Made by a program: the position numbers and the translations under genes
Notes under the pieces: model-generated
The model's input: the letters and a program-made list of their open reading frames with translations, nothing else
Told to the model about the DNA's origin: nothing
Database searches by the model: none
Assembly: GCA_015059245.1 (NCBI GenBank)
Contig: SVAU01000005.1
Span: 1-64,000, forward strand
Source of the DNA: Bacillota bacterium
Lineage (GTDB): Bacteria; Bacillota_I; Bacilli_A; RF39; UBA660
Length of the DNA stretch: 64,000 nucleotides
Direction: 5' to 3'
In this document: positions 15,438-24,523 of the stretch, piece by piece
Layout of the letters: the number at the start of each line of letters is the position of its first letter
How positions within the stretch are numbered: the stretch's first letter is position 1

Positions 15438-17027
15438 ATGAAGAAGATAACAGTTATAATCAAAGATGACACTATTCTTTTTAAATATCGAAAGAATAAA
15501 TTAACAGAACCTAACCTATTAAATACTAACGTAATTAGTAATAACGAATTGGTATTTAGTGACGAGTATTTAAAAGAAAACACTAAGATAGTTAGTTTGT
15601 TCATAAAAGAATTGATAAGCGAAAAGAATATAACAAAAATAGTTATTAGTAATAATGAATTAGCTTGTATAGTATTAGACTTATTAAAAAATGTACAAAC
15701 TATTGAAGAATTAAGTATTACAGATAATGATAATTTAACATATGCTCTATGTGAAAAAGTAATAAAATATAAAAATATAAAAAAATTAAACTGTTATAAC
15801 ATACCACAATTTATGATTGAAGAATTAGATAAGCATAAAATACTTGCCGAATCTAGAAATGAAGTATTATTTACAAGTAATTTTATGGCTGATAATGAAT
15901 TGAATTCATTCTCTAAAATATATTATAAAACTATTATAAAAATAGACGATAATTTAAGTGATAATGAAAAAGAAGATATTAGGACTTTCTTCTTAATTAA
16001 TAAATACGTTAAAGTCATACATATTGATAATTATAATCTTAATTTAATTAATGAATTGATTTCTATTTTAGAAGAATGTAAAGAAAAGAATATATTAATT
16101 GAAATACATGAAGATATAGATGACATAGATGATGTTGTTGCTCTTAAAGCTTTAAATAAGAAATTAAAGAAAAAGAGAATAAAAATTTCTCTTGTTTATT
16201 CAGAAGATTATTTAGAAGCCAACTATTTACAACAAATAATATTTACTACATTAAAGATATGTGCATTAATAATATTCACTATAGTAGCATCAGTATTAGG
16301 CTATGTTGGTTATAATAATTATCAAGCCGAATTAAAAGATGAGGAATTAAAAAGTAAATTAGATAAAATAGTACAAAAAGAATCTTCTTTAAATGCTGGA
16401 ACTAATAATAATGGAGTTACGTTTAGTGATGATGAAGTTACTTTAAACTCATATAAAATATTAAAAGATGTTAACTCTGATATGGTTGGTTGGTTAACTG
16501 TTAAAGGTACTAAGATAGATTATCCAGTTGTTAGAGGAAAAGATAATTCTTACTACTTAACTACTAACTTCTATAAAGAAGCTGACTATAATGGTTGGGT
16601 ATTTATGGATTATAGAAATAATGCAACTGATTTAGATGCTAATACTATAATATATGCTCATAATAGATATTCTAGTGGAATTATGTTTGGTACATTACCT
16701 AACGTAAGAAAGAGTTCTTGGTTAGAAAATAAAGATAACTACTACATTACATTTAATACAATGGATAAAGTTCAAAAATGGAAAATATTCTCATACTATA
16801 ATATAAAAGTAACTAGTGATTATTTAGAAACTAATTTTGAAAATAAAAAGGATCATGAGAAGTTTATAAAACTTATTACTAAGAGAAGTAAGAAGAACTT
16901 TAAAACAACTGTTACTACTGATGATAAGATTCTTACTCTGTCCACTTGTTATAATACTGATGCTAGATTTGTAGTTCATGCAGTATTAGTTAAAGATGAA
17001 CAAACTCAAGAAACAGTAGAAAAATAA
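15438..17027 (+). CDS. srtB: Class B sortase with an N-terminal cytosolic domain
   Basis: 529 residues, about twice a normal SrtB. Residues 1-260 lack a signal and read as a cytosolic alpha-beta domain with leucine/isoleucine-rich repeats, some LRR-like (ITKIVISNNELACIVLDLL). A membrane helix lies at 267-291. The outside domain carries the sortase fold: GWLTVKGTKIDYPVVRG, catalytic H408 in YAHNR, C504 in TLSTC and R510. It should cleave NPxTG-type signals and attach the protein to the wall; the adjacent NPDTG protein is the apparent substrate. A GGTGAG SD sits before the ATG at 15438; upstream in-frame ATGs lack an SD. Confidence 0.88.
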   Translation: MKKITVIIKDDTILFKYRKNKLTEPNLLNTNVISNNELVFSDEYLKENTKIVSLFIKELISEKNITKIVISNNELACIVLDLLKNVQTIEELSITDNDNLTYALCEKVIKYKNIKKLNCYNIPQFMIEELDKHKILAESRNEVLFTSNFMADNELNSFSKIYYKTIIKIDDNLSDNEKEDIRTFFLINKYVKVIHIDNYNLNLINELISILEECKEKNILIEIHEDIDDIDDVVALKALNKKLKKKRIKISLVYSEDYLEANYLQQIIFTTLKICALIIFTIVASVLGYVGYNNYQAELKDEELKSKLDKIVQKESSLNAGTNNNGVTFSDDEVTLNSYKILKDVNSDMVGWLTVKGTKIDYPVVRGKDNSYYLTTNFYKEADYNGWVFMDYRNNATDLDANTIIYAHNRYSSGIMFGTLPNVRKSSWLENKDNYYITFNTMDKVQKWKIFSYYNIKVTSDYLETNFENKKDHEKFIKLITKRSKKNFKTTVTTDDKILTLSTCYNTDARFVVHAVLVKDEQTQETVEK

Positions 17028-17031
17028 TAAT

Positions 17032-17060
17032 AAAAAGACTTAAAAACATTAAGTCTTTTT
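17032..17060 (+). terminator. Terminator of srtB
   Basis: AAAAAGACTTAA, five-base loop, TTAAGTCTTTTT with further T. Confidence 0.9.
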
Positions 17061-17069
17061 TTAGATATA

Positions 17070-17078
17070 TGATATAAT
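17070..17078 (+). promoter_or_regulatory. Extended -10 promoter of the 1391-residue gene
   Basis: TGaTATAAT directly after the srtB terminator, 28 bases before the ATG at 17107. No clear -35. Confidence 0.7.
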
Positions 17079-17106
17079 TATTTATAGATAATATGGAGGG
17101 GTTACG

Positions 17107-20100
17107 ATGAATATAAGTGACTTTAAAAAAATATTAGAAGAATTAATACATACTAAATTATATAAGACTTCTATTATTACAAAATCTCAAAAAAAAGAAT
17201 ATAAAGAAATAAAGAAATATATGCGTAGTACTGATAACTTTATTGATGATTTAAAAACTATAATTAGTACTAGAAATAATGAAAATTATTACGCTTATGA
17301 TAAATATATTATTGAATTTATTACTGATACATCTTTAGATAATAAATTATTGTTTTTAAATAATCCAGATAAGTATGAAGATATAATAAGAAATAATGAT
17401 ATATATGTAGAATTATGGGAATCCTTAACTTTAAAAGAAAAAATATCATATCTAAAGAATAAAAAGAAATTTAACGAAATAGATATTATGTTAATTAATC
17501 ATTCTGTTAAAGATGCTGGTAATTTCAAACATAATACTGTATTAAATGAAATACTAACTAATGAAGAAGTTAGAAATAAAATAGATCCATTCTCTATTGA
17601 ATTAATATATTCTTATAAGTTATTATCTTCTATTAATTTATATGATTATGATATGTGTCATATATTAACAAAAGAATCTTATACTAAGTTATTAACTAAG
17701 AAATGTAAGAAATTTGAAGAATTTGAAAACTTATATAATACAAATAAAGATATATATAATTTAATACAAAATAATAGTTTGTTATTTAAGAGTACTGATA
17801 ATGAAAAGATATATCAATTTATATTAAATAATCCTAATTTTATTGGTAAATTTAATGAAAAATATTTAGAGTTATTTAACATAATGGAGATTACTAAAAT
17901 AAGTAAAAATAAATCGTTAGATAGCGATGCATTTAGTACTGTAATTCAACGTTTATATAAGTTTGATCCTGATAATGCAGAAAAATACTTTTCAATAGAT
18001 AATCTTAAAAAATGTAGTAAACATAGTATTAGTGTGTATCCTTTTGAATACATAAATAGAGATATGCAAGATGAAATATTCAATACTTATACCCTATTCA
18101 ATAGATTTGTAGATACTATAATGATAGAAGCTATTAATCATAGATTCTTTGAAGAAGATATTGTATCTATATTAAGAAATGATACTTTTGTAAACGATAT
18201 GAGTTCTTATGGGATTGAATTATTACTTAATAAATTAAGTTTTAAATCTACATTTAATATGTTACAAAGAAAGATAATATTTAATAAGATTAAAAATTTA
18301 CATGTTAAAGTAGATATTAAAGATGCTATATTCTTTAAAGGATTCTTAGATAGCCCAATACTTATACATAAATCAGAACATAATATGATATATGAAATGT
18401 TATGTTTATTAAATAAAGAAGATGTATTATATTACCTTACTCTTCCATATATAAATAATAAATTAAGTAATTATGAAATTATTAATCTATCTTTAAATAA
18501 AGAAATTAAAGTAAATGAACTTATAGAAATAAGTGGTTTACAATATAAACTAAATACTACTGATTTAATTGATTTCATTAATAAATCATTTGAAAAAGAA
18601 ATAGATTTAGAAATATTTAAAAATAGTAAGATTACTACTAAATTATTTAATTTAACTGAAGAACAAATAGATAATATTAATTTTGATGAAGTTAATTACT
18701 TATTCGAAACTGTTAGAATGAAATCTATTTTATCTAAACAAGAATCTAAAGTTACTATTTTAAGTTATAAGAGTGTTTTAACTAGTTATTTAATCTTAGG
18801 ATTAGATGAAACATTAAGAATAGTTAATGATGGTAATAAAGATGTTACTTTAAAACATGTTAAAGATTTAAAAGATGAAATAATTGGTGAAAAGATATTA
18901 TTATTTAAAGAGAATAATTCTTCTATATTCCAAAATATGGCTAAGAAGATTATTGCTAATTTAAATGAAGTTGGTTATTGTGATGACTTAAGTGACTTTG
19001 CTAGAAAAGTTAGAAAGAATTCTTATTTAGATAATATTATTTATTTAATGTTAGATAATGATTTTGATACTTATAATAATATAGTTGATAAATTATATGG
19101 TTATTTAAAATATAATAGTTACGATGAATATGAATCTAAAAAGGAAATATATGAATATAGTAAAGCATTTACTGAACAATATATTAATAATAAAGTAGCA
19201 GAATATAATGCTGAATTTGAAAAAATAATACTATTAAACTTTAAACCTAAAGAAAATGTTATATATGCTAAGAGAAAAGAAATAGGAAAAGAATTCTTAG
19301 ATAATTTAAAATTCAAATTATTTGTTAGAGCTTTAACTGATCCTAATAAAGATATTTATTATAATTATTTTAGAGAAGGATATCCTGTAGAACAAGTTAA
19401 AGATAAATACTTAAAATTCTTAGCTAATGATGAAGTTGAATTTGATAATCTATTACAACATGTACTACATCCTATCGTTAATGATAGATTTGATAGAGAA
19501 AATTGTTTAAATAAACTTGGTATTAAGAAACCTAAAGATGCTGATGAATATATAAGATATTTAAATGATTTAAAGATAATAACTGAATTAAATATTAAGA
19601 TTGATAATTATAAAAAGAAATATAATCAAACTGAAGTATTATCTATAATGAATTATATTTGTTATGGTACTAAGTTAGGTTTTAAAGCTAAGAAAAAAGA
19701 TATTACAGGATTTGATAAATTAAGTGGTTTAATAGATGAAGTATTTGGTGAAATATATATAGATAAGAGTGTATTAAAATATATTTATAAAGATAATTTA
19801 GATATTTATAATCTTGATGAAATAATAGAATATACTAATTACTTAGAGATATTAGATAATATTGTTTCAAAAACATATAATTATGTTAATAGAAATATGG
19901 ATAATGAAAAAGTTAGATCGCACTTTGCTCATGACTATTTTAAAGCTATTAATATAGATGATTGTACTTTCCCTATTACATCTAAGTATTATGAGCCAAA
20001 GAAACGTGTATTAGCTTTAAATGACTTTGAAGATGTGTTTAACGGATATGATTTAAGTACCTATAAAAAGATTGAAGGTTCATTAAAAGAATTCTTATTT

Positions 20101-21282
20101 GATAAAAATAATTTTATTATGGTAGCTGATGGATACTATAAAGGTATTGTAGATAATTTAGGTATGATTATATCTAGATGGGAAAAGATAGAAGAATTTG
20201 TTAATGAGTCTGGATTAAATATAAATGAATTAAGCTTAGTAAGTATTGAAAATGTATTATCTATTATGAACTTTGAAGGAAGTATATTAAGTAAGTCTTT
20301 AGATAAGAATATAATGAATACAGTATGTGAAGATGGTTATTATGAAGTTAATGATTTAAATGCTAGAATAGATTTATTAACTACATTATATAAGAATTCA
20401 TTTAAGAGAATTACAAGTACTGTTCCATATCTATGTTATAAAGATGATATTTATAGAATAGAAGTTCTTGATAATTATAAACAAGATATACTAGATACTG
20501 TAAAAGATTCTATTTATAAAGTAGGAGCTTCTGGTAATGATTTCTTACACTACTCTATTCTTAATAAGAATGGTATTCAAATAGGTATATATAAAGAAGA
20601 TAAATTAGTTGCTAAGATACTTGGAGTAAGAAATGGTAATACTATTTATTTAGATACATTAGAAGGTATTCCAGATAGTAATTATAATGATTTATTAAGA
20701 GTATTTGCTAATGAATTAATTAGAATTACTAAGGATGATACTGAACCTATTCAATTTGTTACTATTGTTAATAATGATGTATTTGTTAGTAGAAATGGAT
20801 TAAAGATAGATACTACTTTATGTCCTATAATTAGTGATCCTATTAATAGAGATTATTATGATTACGAAGAATTTATTTCATATAAAGGATTATTAAGAAG
20901 ATTTATAGATACTAATTATGAAGATAGTATAAGTACTTTACTTGCTAGTGATGCTATAGTAGATAAGAATAATTTCAAATGTTATGATGCGGATGCTAAG
21001 TATTATAGAAAAAGAAATAATGTTACTAGATTAAGTAATAATATTGGTGAAGAATATTTAACTAAGATAGATACAATATTATATTTATGTAAGTTAGAAG
21101 ATCCTAGTATAGATATAAATAATATTACATTAAGTATGATAGATACAATTTATTTAGGAGATGATTATGTACTATTTGTTACTAATAGAGATAATGTACT
21201 TAAGTTTGTTTTACCATACGATGATAGAGCTCATAAAGAAATAGAAATGATACTTAACCAAATAGAAAAGGACTATGAATAG
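17107..21282 (+). CDS. Very large unknown cytosolic protein
   Basis: 1391 residues, no known family recognised. No signal peptide or membrane helix. The first ~1000 residues are Asn/Lys/Asp/Ile-rich and appear to be consecutive helices with many short LxxxL stretches, compatible with an alpha-solenoid. The last ~250 residues change character: alternating strands and turns (ILNKNGIQIGIYKEDKLVAK, ILGVRNGNTIYLDTLEGI), then a helix, reminiscent of a GNAT-like alpha-beta layer, but the acetyl-CoA R/QxxGxG/A loop is not evident. Own promoter, GGAGGGG SD and terminator make it monocistronic. Confidence 0.75.
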   Translation: MNISDFKKILEELIHTKLYKTSIITKSQKKEYKEIKKYMRSTDNFIDDLKTIISTRNNENYYAYDKYIIEFITDTSLDNKLLFLNNPDKYEDIIRNNDIYVELWESLTLKEKISYLKNKKKFNEIDIMLINHSVKDAGNFKHNTVLNEILTNEEVRNKIDPFSIELIYSYKLLSSINLYDYDMCHILTKESYTKLLTKKCKKFEEFENLYNTNKDIYNLIQNNSLLFKSTDNEKIYQFILNNPNFIGKFNEKYLELFNIMEITKISKNKSLDSDAFSTVIQRLYKFDPDNAEKYFSIDNLKKCSKHSISVYPFEYINRDMQDEIFNTYTLFNRFVDTIMIEAINHRFFEEDIVSILRNDTFVNDMSSYGIELLLNKLSFKSTFNMLQRKIIFNKIKNLHVKVDIKDAIFFKGFLDSPILIHKSEHNMIYEMLCLLNKEDVLYYLTLPYINNKLSNYEIINLSLNKEIKVNELIEISGLQYKLNTTDLIDFINKSFEKEIDLEIFKNSKITTKLFNLTEEQIDNINFDEVNYLFETVRMKSILSKQESKVTILSYKSVLTSYLILGLDETLRIVNDGNKDVTLKHVKDLKDEIIGEKILLFKENNSSIFQNMAKKIIANLNEVGYCDDLSDFARKVRKNSYLDNIIYLMLDNDFDTYNNIVDKLYGYLKYNSYDEYESKKEIYEYSKAFTEQYINNKVAEYNAEFEKIILLNFKPKENVIYAKRKEIGKEFLDNLKFKLFVRALTDPNKDIYYNYFREGYPVEQVKDKYLKFLANDEVEFDNLLQHVLHPIVNDRFDRENCLNKLGIKKPKDADEYIRYLNDLKIITELNIKIDNYKKKYNQTEVLSIMNYICYGTKLGFKAKKKDITGFDKLSGLIDEVFGEIYIDKSVLKYIYKDNLDIYNLDEIIEYTNYLEILDNIVSKTYNYVNRNMDNEKVRSHFAHDYFKAINIDDCTFPITSKYYEPKKRVLALNDFEDVFNGYDLSTYKKIEGSLKEFLFDKNNFIMVADGYYKGIVDNLGMIISRWEKIEEFVNESGLNINELSLVSIENVLSIMNFEGSILSKSLDKNIMNTVCEDGYYEVNDLNARIDLLTTLYKNSFKRITSTVPYLCYKDDIYRIEVLDNYKQDILDTVKDSIYKVGASGNDFLHYSILNKNGIQIGIYKEDKLVAKILGVRNGNTIYLDTLEGIPDSNYNDLLRVFANELIRITKDDTEPIQFVTIVNNDVFVSRNGLKIDTTLCPIISDPINRDYYDYEEFISYKGLLRRFIDTNYEDSISTLLASDAIVDKNNFKCYDADAKYYRKRNNVTRLSNNIGEEYLTKIDTILYLCKLEDPSIDINNITLSMIDTIYLGDDYVLFVTNRDNVLKFVLPYDDRAHKEIEMILNQIEKDYE

Positions 21283-21293
21283 TCCTTTTTTTT
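21266..21293 (+). terminator. Terminator of the 1391-residue gene
   Basis: AAAGGACTA, TGAA loop, TAGTCCTTT then more T. It contains the TAG stop codon. Confidence 0.9.
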
Positions 21294-21294
21294 A

Positions 21295-21303
21295 TGATAT
21301 AAT
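21295..21303 (+). promoter_or_regulatory. Extended -10 promoter of the CAP-domain gene
   Basis: TGaTATAAT immediately after the terminator poly-T, about 29 bases before the TTG start at 21332. Confidence 0.65.
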
Positions 21304-21331
21304 TATAGATAGTAAAGGTATGGTGATACTC

Positions 21332-23116
21332 TTGAAGAAAAAGTTAAAAAGATTATTTAAGTCTGAAAAATTCAAAAAGATGAAAGTTCTTTGTCTTATT
21401 GGACTATCAGTTATATTATTAGTTGCTGGTGGAGTTATGCTAGCTAATTCAATAGTTCAGTTATTCTCTAATAAAGCACAAGAAATTAAGTATATTGAAG
21501 AAAATGGAATGAAATATATAAGTATCAAAGATGGTTTTATAGCTGAAGAATTAAAGGTACAAGCTGGGGAATTACTTCCTAATTTAGAAGAATACTTTAA
21601 TGAAAGTTATAAGCTTGATAGTAATGCATCAGTAACTTATTATGATGGTGAAGAAAGCTTGGATGTAGCTGATTTTACTTATGTAAAAGATGATAATACT
21701 TATGTTAGAGGAATTAAGAATTTAACTGCTTTAATTACTAATAATGATGAAAAATATGAATCTAAGTTAGTTATTGAAGATACTGAAAAACCAATTGTAT
21801 TATTGCAAGACGTTACTATTACTGAAGGTGAAGCTATAGATGCTACTAAGTTTGTTGCGATATTTGTTGATAATAGTCAAATATTAGATTTTAATGCAAC
21901 TATTGTTGGTACTGATGAATATGTAAAGATTGGTGTTTATAATTTAAAAGTTAATGTATGTGATATGGCAAATAACTGTGTTATGAATGGAACTACATTA
22001 ACTATTCAAGAAAAAGAAGAAGTATTAGAAGAAGATATTAGTAGTTTCGAAACTGCTTCTGGAGAAGAAGATGGTTCTAGTGAAGAACCTGGCGGTGAGA
22101 CACCTACTCCTGATCCACAACAACCTGAAGTGGTTCCTGCTCCTTCTCTTACTAAATTAACAATAAGTAAAGGAACACTATCACCTACATTTAAAAGTAG
22201 TGTAACATCTTATAAAGCTACAGTTGCTAACAGTGTTTCTTCTATTAAAGTTACTGCTACTGCAGCTAAAGGTTCTACTTTTATTTCAGGATATGGAACA
22301 AGAACCGTTAAGTTAAAGGTTGGTTCTAATACTATATATGTTAAAGTTAAAAACAAAGATAATAAAACTGTTGCTTATAAATTAGTTATTACAAGAAAAG
22401 CGGCATCTTCTAGTTCTGGTGGTGGAGGTACTACTGATCCGGGTTCTGGATCTGGAGATTCTGGAACGCCTTCTACTCCTGAGACTGAGAGAGTATTTAT
22501 TGAAAAAAGAACTAGTGCGAATTTCCCATTTAAAATGATAAATCACTACGGGGCTAAAGAATATTATATGGCTAGTTCAGTTACATATAATTTATATACA
22601 GGTAATTATGTTGAAGTATTATCATTTGATGGTTCTGTATGGACAGAATGGGATTTCTCTGGATATAAAACAGATGTTAAAGCAATGAAGAAAGAAGCTG
22701 AAGAAGTATTAGCAGCTAATGCTAGTACAAGGGAGTACTTCTTACAAAAAACTAATGAAACTAGAAAAGCTAATGGAGTCGCTCCTGTTACATTAGATTA
22801 CGATTTATCAATTGTTGCTACAATGCGTACTTTTGAATTAACTTATGGTAATACATTATCCCATACTAGACCAGATGGTCAAAGATTCTATACAATATTA
22901 AAAGAATATGGATTTAAAGCCGGATATTTAAATGGTACTAAGCATTATGGTGAAAATATGGCTTATTGGCAAAATACTGATGCTTCTGCGTATACTGCAT
23001 TAATTTCATCTAGTGGCCACAAACAAAATATTTTAGATACTAGATGGAAGAAAATGGGTGTTGGTACATTTACCTTCTATGGTAGAAGATATTGGATCCA
23101 ATTATTTACTACATAA
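21332..23116 (+). CDS. Envelope protein with Ig-like, cadherin-like and CAP (SCP/PR1) domains
   Basis: 594 residues. Order: basic N-terminus, membrane anchor (19-40), an unassigned domain, a DUF5011-like Ig domain (EKPIVLLQDVTITEGEAID), an acidic Pro-rich linker, a cadherin-like beta-sandwich (LTKLTISKGTLSPTFKSSVT and the closing VAYKLVITRK), a Gly/Ser linker and a C-terminal CAP domain. CAP marks are LSHTRPDG, YGENMAYW, SSGHKQNIL and the closing YWIQLF. CAP proteins are extracellular; bacterial members have no settled activity. TTG at 21332 follows GGTGAT by four bases; an ATG at 21320 is an alternative. Confidence 0.82.
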   Translation: MKKKLKRLFKSEKFKKMKVLCLIGLSVILLVAGGVMLANSIVQLFSNKAQEIKYIEENGMKYISIKDGFIAEELKVQAGELLPNLEEYFNESYKLDSNASVTYYDGEESLDVADFTYVKDDNTYVRGIKNLTALITNNDEKYESKLVIEDTEKPIVLLQDVTITEGEAIDATKFVAIFVDNSQILDFNATIVGTDEYVKIGVYNLKVNVCDMANNCVMNGTTLTIQEKEEVLEEDISSFETASGEEDGSSEEPGGETPTPDPQQPEVVPAPSLTKLTISKGTLSPTFKSSVTSYKATVANSVSSIKVTATAAKGSTFISGYGTRTVKLKVGSNTIYVKVKNKDNKTVAYKLVITRKAASSSSGGGGTTDPGSGSGDSGTPSTPETERVFIEKRTSANFPFKMINHYGAKEYYMASSVTYNLYTGNYVEVLSFDGSVWTEWDFSGYKTDVKAMKKEAEEVLAANASTREYFLQKTNETRKANGVAPVTLDYDLSIVATMRTFELTYGNTLSHTRPDGQRFYTILKEYGFKAGYLNGTKHYGENMAYWQNTDASAYTALISSSGHKQNILDTRWKKMGVGTFTFYGRRYWIQLFTT

Positions 23117-23143
23117 TAAAAGCATTCGATTGAATGCTTTTTT
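23117..23143 (+). terminator. Terminator of the CAP-domain gene
   Basis: AAAAGCATTC, GATT loop, GAATGCTTTT plus T tract. Confidence 0.93.
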
Positions 23144-23150
23144 GTGTATA

Positions 23151-23177
23151 AAAAAAGAAAAGTAATAATTACTTTTC
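23151..23177 (-). terminator. Terminator of the Ig-like membrane-protein gene
   Basis: Minus-strand GAAAAGTAA, three-base loop, TTACTTTTC then TTTTTT; overlaps the stop region of the gene at 23169. Confidence 0.88.
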
Positions 23178-24416
23178 TTTATAACCTTGTTCTGCAAAGT
23201 ATCTTTGAATGTCATCTAATTTAGAATAGTTACTTCCTACAGTATTAACTGTTTCTGTAAACTTAATTTGTTTTTCATGATCTAGACATTCATAGTTTGG
23301 TTCACCGTTATATGTTTTTCTTGCAGCTTGATATTTTTCTTCATCTTCATATGTAAATATCTTTATATGTTTGCCATTAAATAACATCGAGTAATTAGCA
23401 TATTCAGCAAAGTTTAGTTGATATTCGTCAGTTATTGAATATCCAGTATTAAAATCGAAACCTGTTTCTTTTACATACGTTTTAATTAAGCCTTTAGCTT
23501 CTATAAATAGATTGGCTTTTTTATTAACAAAGTTTCCAAATGCATCCGTTGCAGTTATATAAACGATATACGAACCTGGTGATGTATATTTTAGTTCAGT
23601 TTCGCTATCTTGGAAAGAATAGTTGCATCCACTATGATCTTGACAAGAATCAACAAAGTGACTTGGTTTATAAGTATCTCCTTCAGTAATTGTTACATCT
23701 TGTGTTTTAAGTGTTGGTGCTACTGTATCTTTTATTACTACTTTTCCATATTTGGTAATGCCTTTATATTTAATACTAAATTGATATTCCCCAACTTCTT
23801 CTAGTTTTACTTGTGATGTATCTTTTATATATAATAATTCATCAACATCTTTACCTACACCAGGAGTTACATATGCACTTGTTCTAATTGGAAGTGGATC
23901 TCCAAGTTCAACAGTAACTGTCAAAGGAACAAAATCTTCTTCTCCAGGTGCTTTTACATATAAGAAATAAAACGCTACTAGGAAACCAATTATTAGTACG
24001 GCTGCTAGTGACATTATATTTTGTTGTTGTTTTGCAGCTTTGCTTGGTTTTACTTTTTCTTTTTTCTTCTTTTTTTGTGTTTCTTTAACTTGTTGTTCTT
24101 TTCTTAGTTTTATATCTATCTGTTCAGGAAGTTGATAGTTAGCTTTGTATGTTACTTCTCCTAAGTCATCAATAGTTGCTAAAACTTCAGAGCCATCTGA
24201 TTTAAGTAGAACTTCTCTACTTGTTAGTTCTTGCCCTTCTTTGTTTTCTATTGATTCATATTTAGGAATTATTGATGATAAATCTCTTTTTATTTCTTTA
24301 TCATCAATACTATCATCTATCATAGTAGGCATTATTGTAGCTACTTCATGAATATGTTCCAGACCGGAATTTTCTAAAAACTTTTCTTCTTGATTTTTAA
24401 CTTTTTGTTCTTCCAT
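23169..24416 (-). CDS. Membrane protein with cytosolic N-terminus and extracellular Ig-like domain
   Basis: 415 residues. The cytosolic part (1-133) ends in a long lysine tract (QKKKKKEKVKPSKAAK), then a membrane helix at 134-154. Outside are two beta domains: the first (about 165-230) with YQFSIKYKGITKYGKVVIK, the second a DUF5011-like Ig domain with PTLKTQDVTITEGDTYKPSHF and a Cys pair in DSCQDHSGC. A further unassigned C-terminal ~110 residues follow. The Ig module is like those in the two CAP proteins of this window, so a shared envelope role is likely. No enzyme motif. Convergent with the CAP gene. Confidence 0.78.
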   Translation of the reverse strand: MEEQKVKNQEEKFLENSGLEHIHEVATIMPTMIDDSIDDKEIKRDLSSIIPKYESIENKEGQELTSREVLLKSDGSEVLATIDDLGEVTYKANYQLPEQIDIKLRKEQQVKETQKKKKKEKVKPSKAAKQQQNIMSLAAVLIIGFLVAFYFLYVKAPGEEDFVPLTVTVELGDPLPIRTSAYVTPGVGKDVDELLYIKDTSQVKLEEVGEYQFSIKYKGITKYGKVVIKDTVAPTLKTQDVTITEGDTYKPSHFVDSCQDHSGCNYSFQDSETELKYTSPGSYIVYITATDAFGNFVNKKANLFIEAKGLIKTYVKETGFDFNTGYSITDEYQLNFAEYANYSMLFNGKHIKIFTYEDEEKYQAARKTYNGEPNYECLDHEKQIKFTETVNTVGSNYSKLDDIQRYFAEQGYKEK

Positions 24417-24492
24417 AAATTCCGCTCCTTTCTATCCTTTTTACAATTCCCCTACTATAATAAATATACACTTTTTTATTACTTTTTTCAAT

Positions 24493-24516
24493 ATAAAAAG
24501 CACCGTTTGGTGCTTT
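24493..24516 (-). terminator. Terminator of the coiled-coil protein operon
   Basis: Minus-strand AAAGCACC, AAAC loop, GGTGCTTT then TTATATT. Confidence 0.9.
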
Positions 24517-24523
24517 CTAATTT

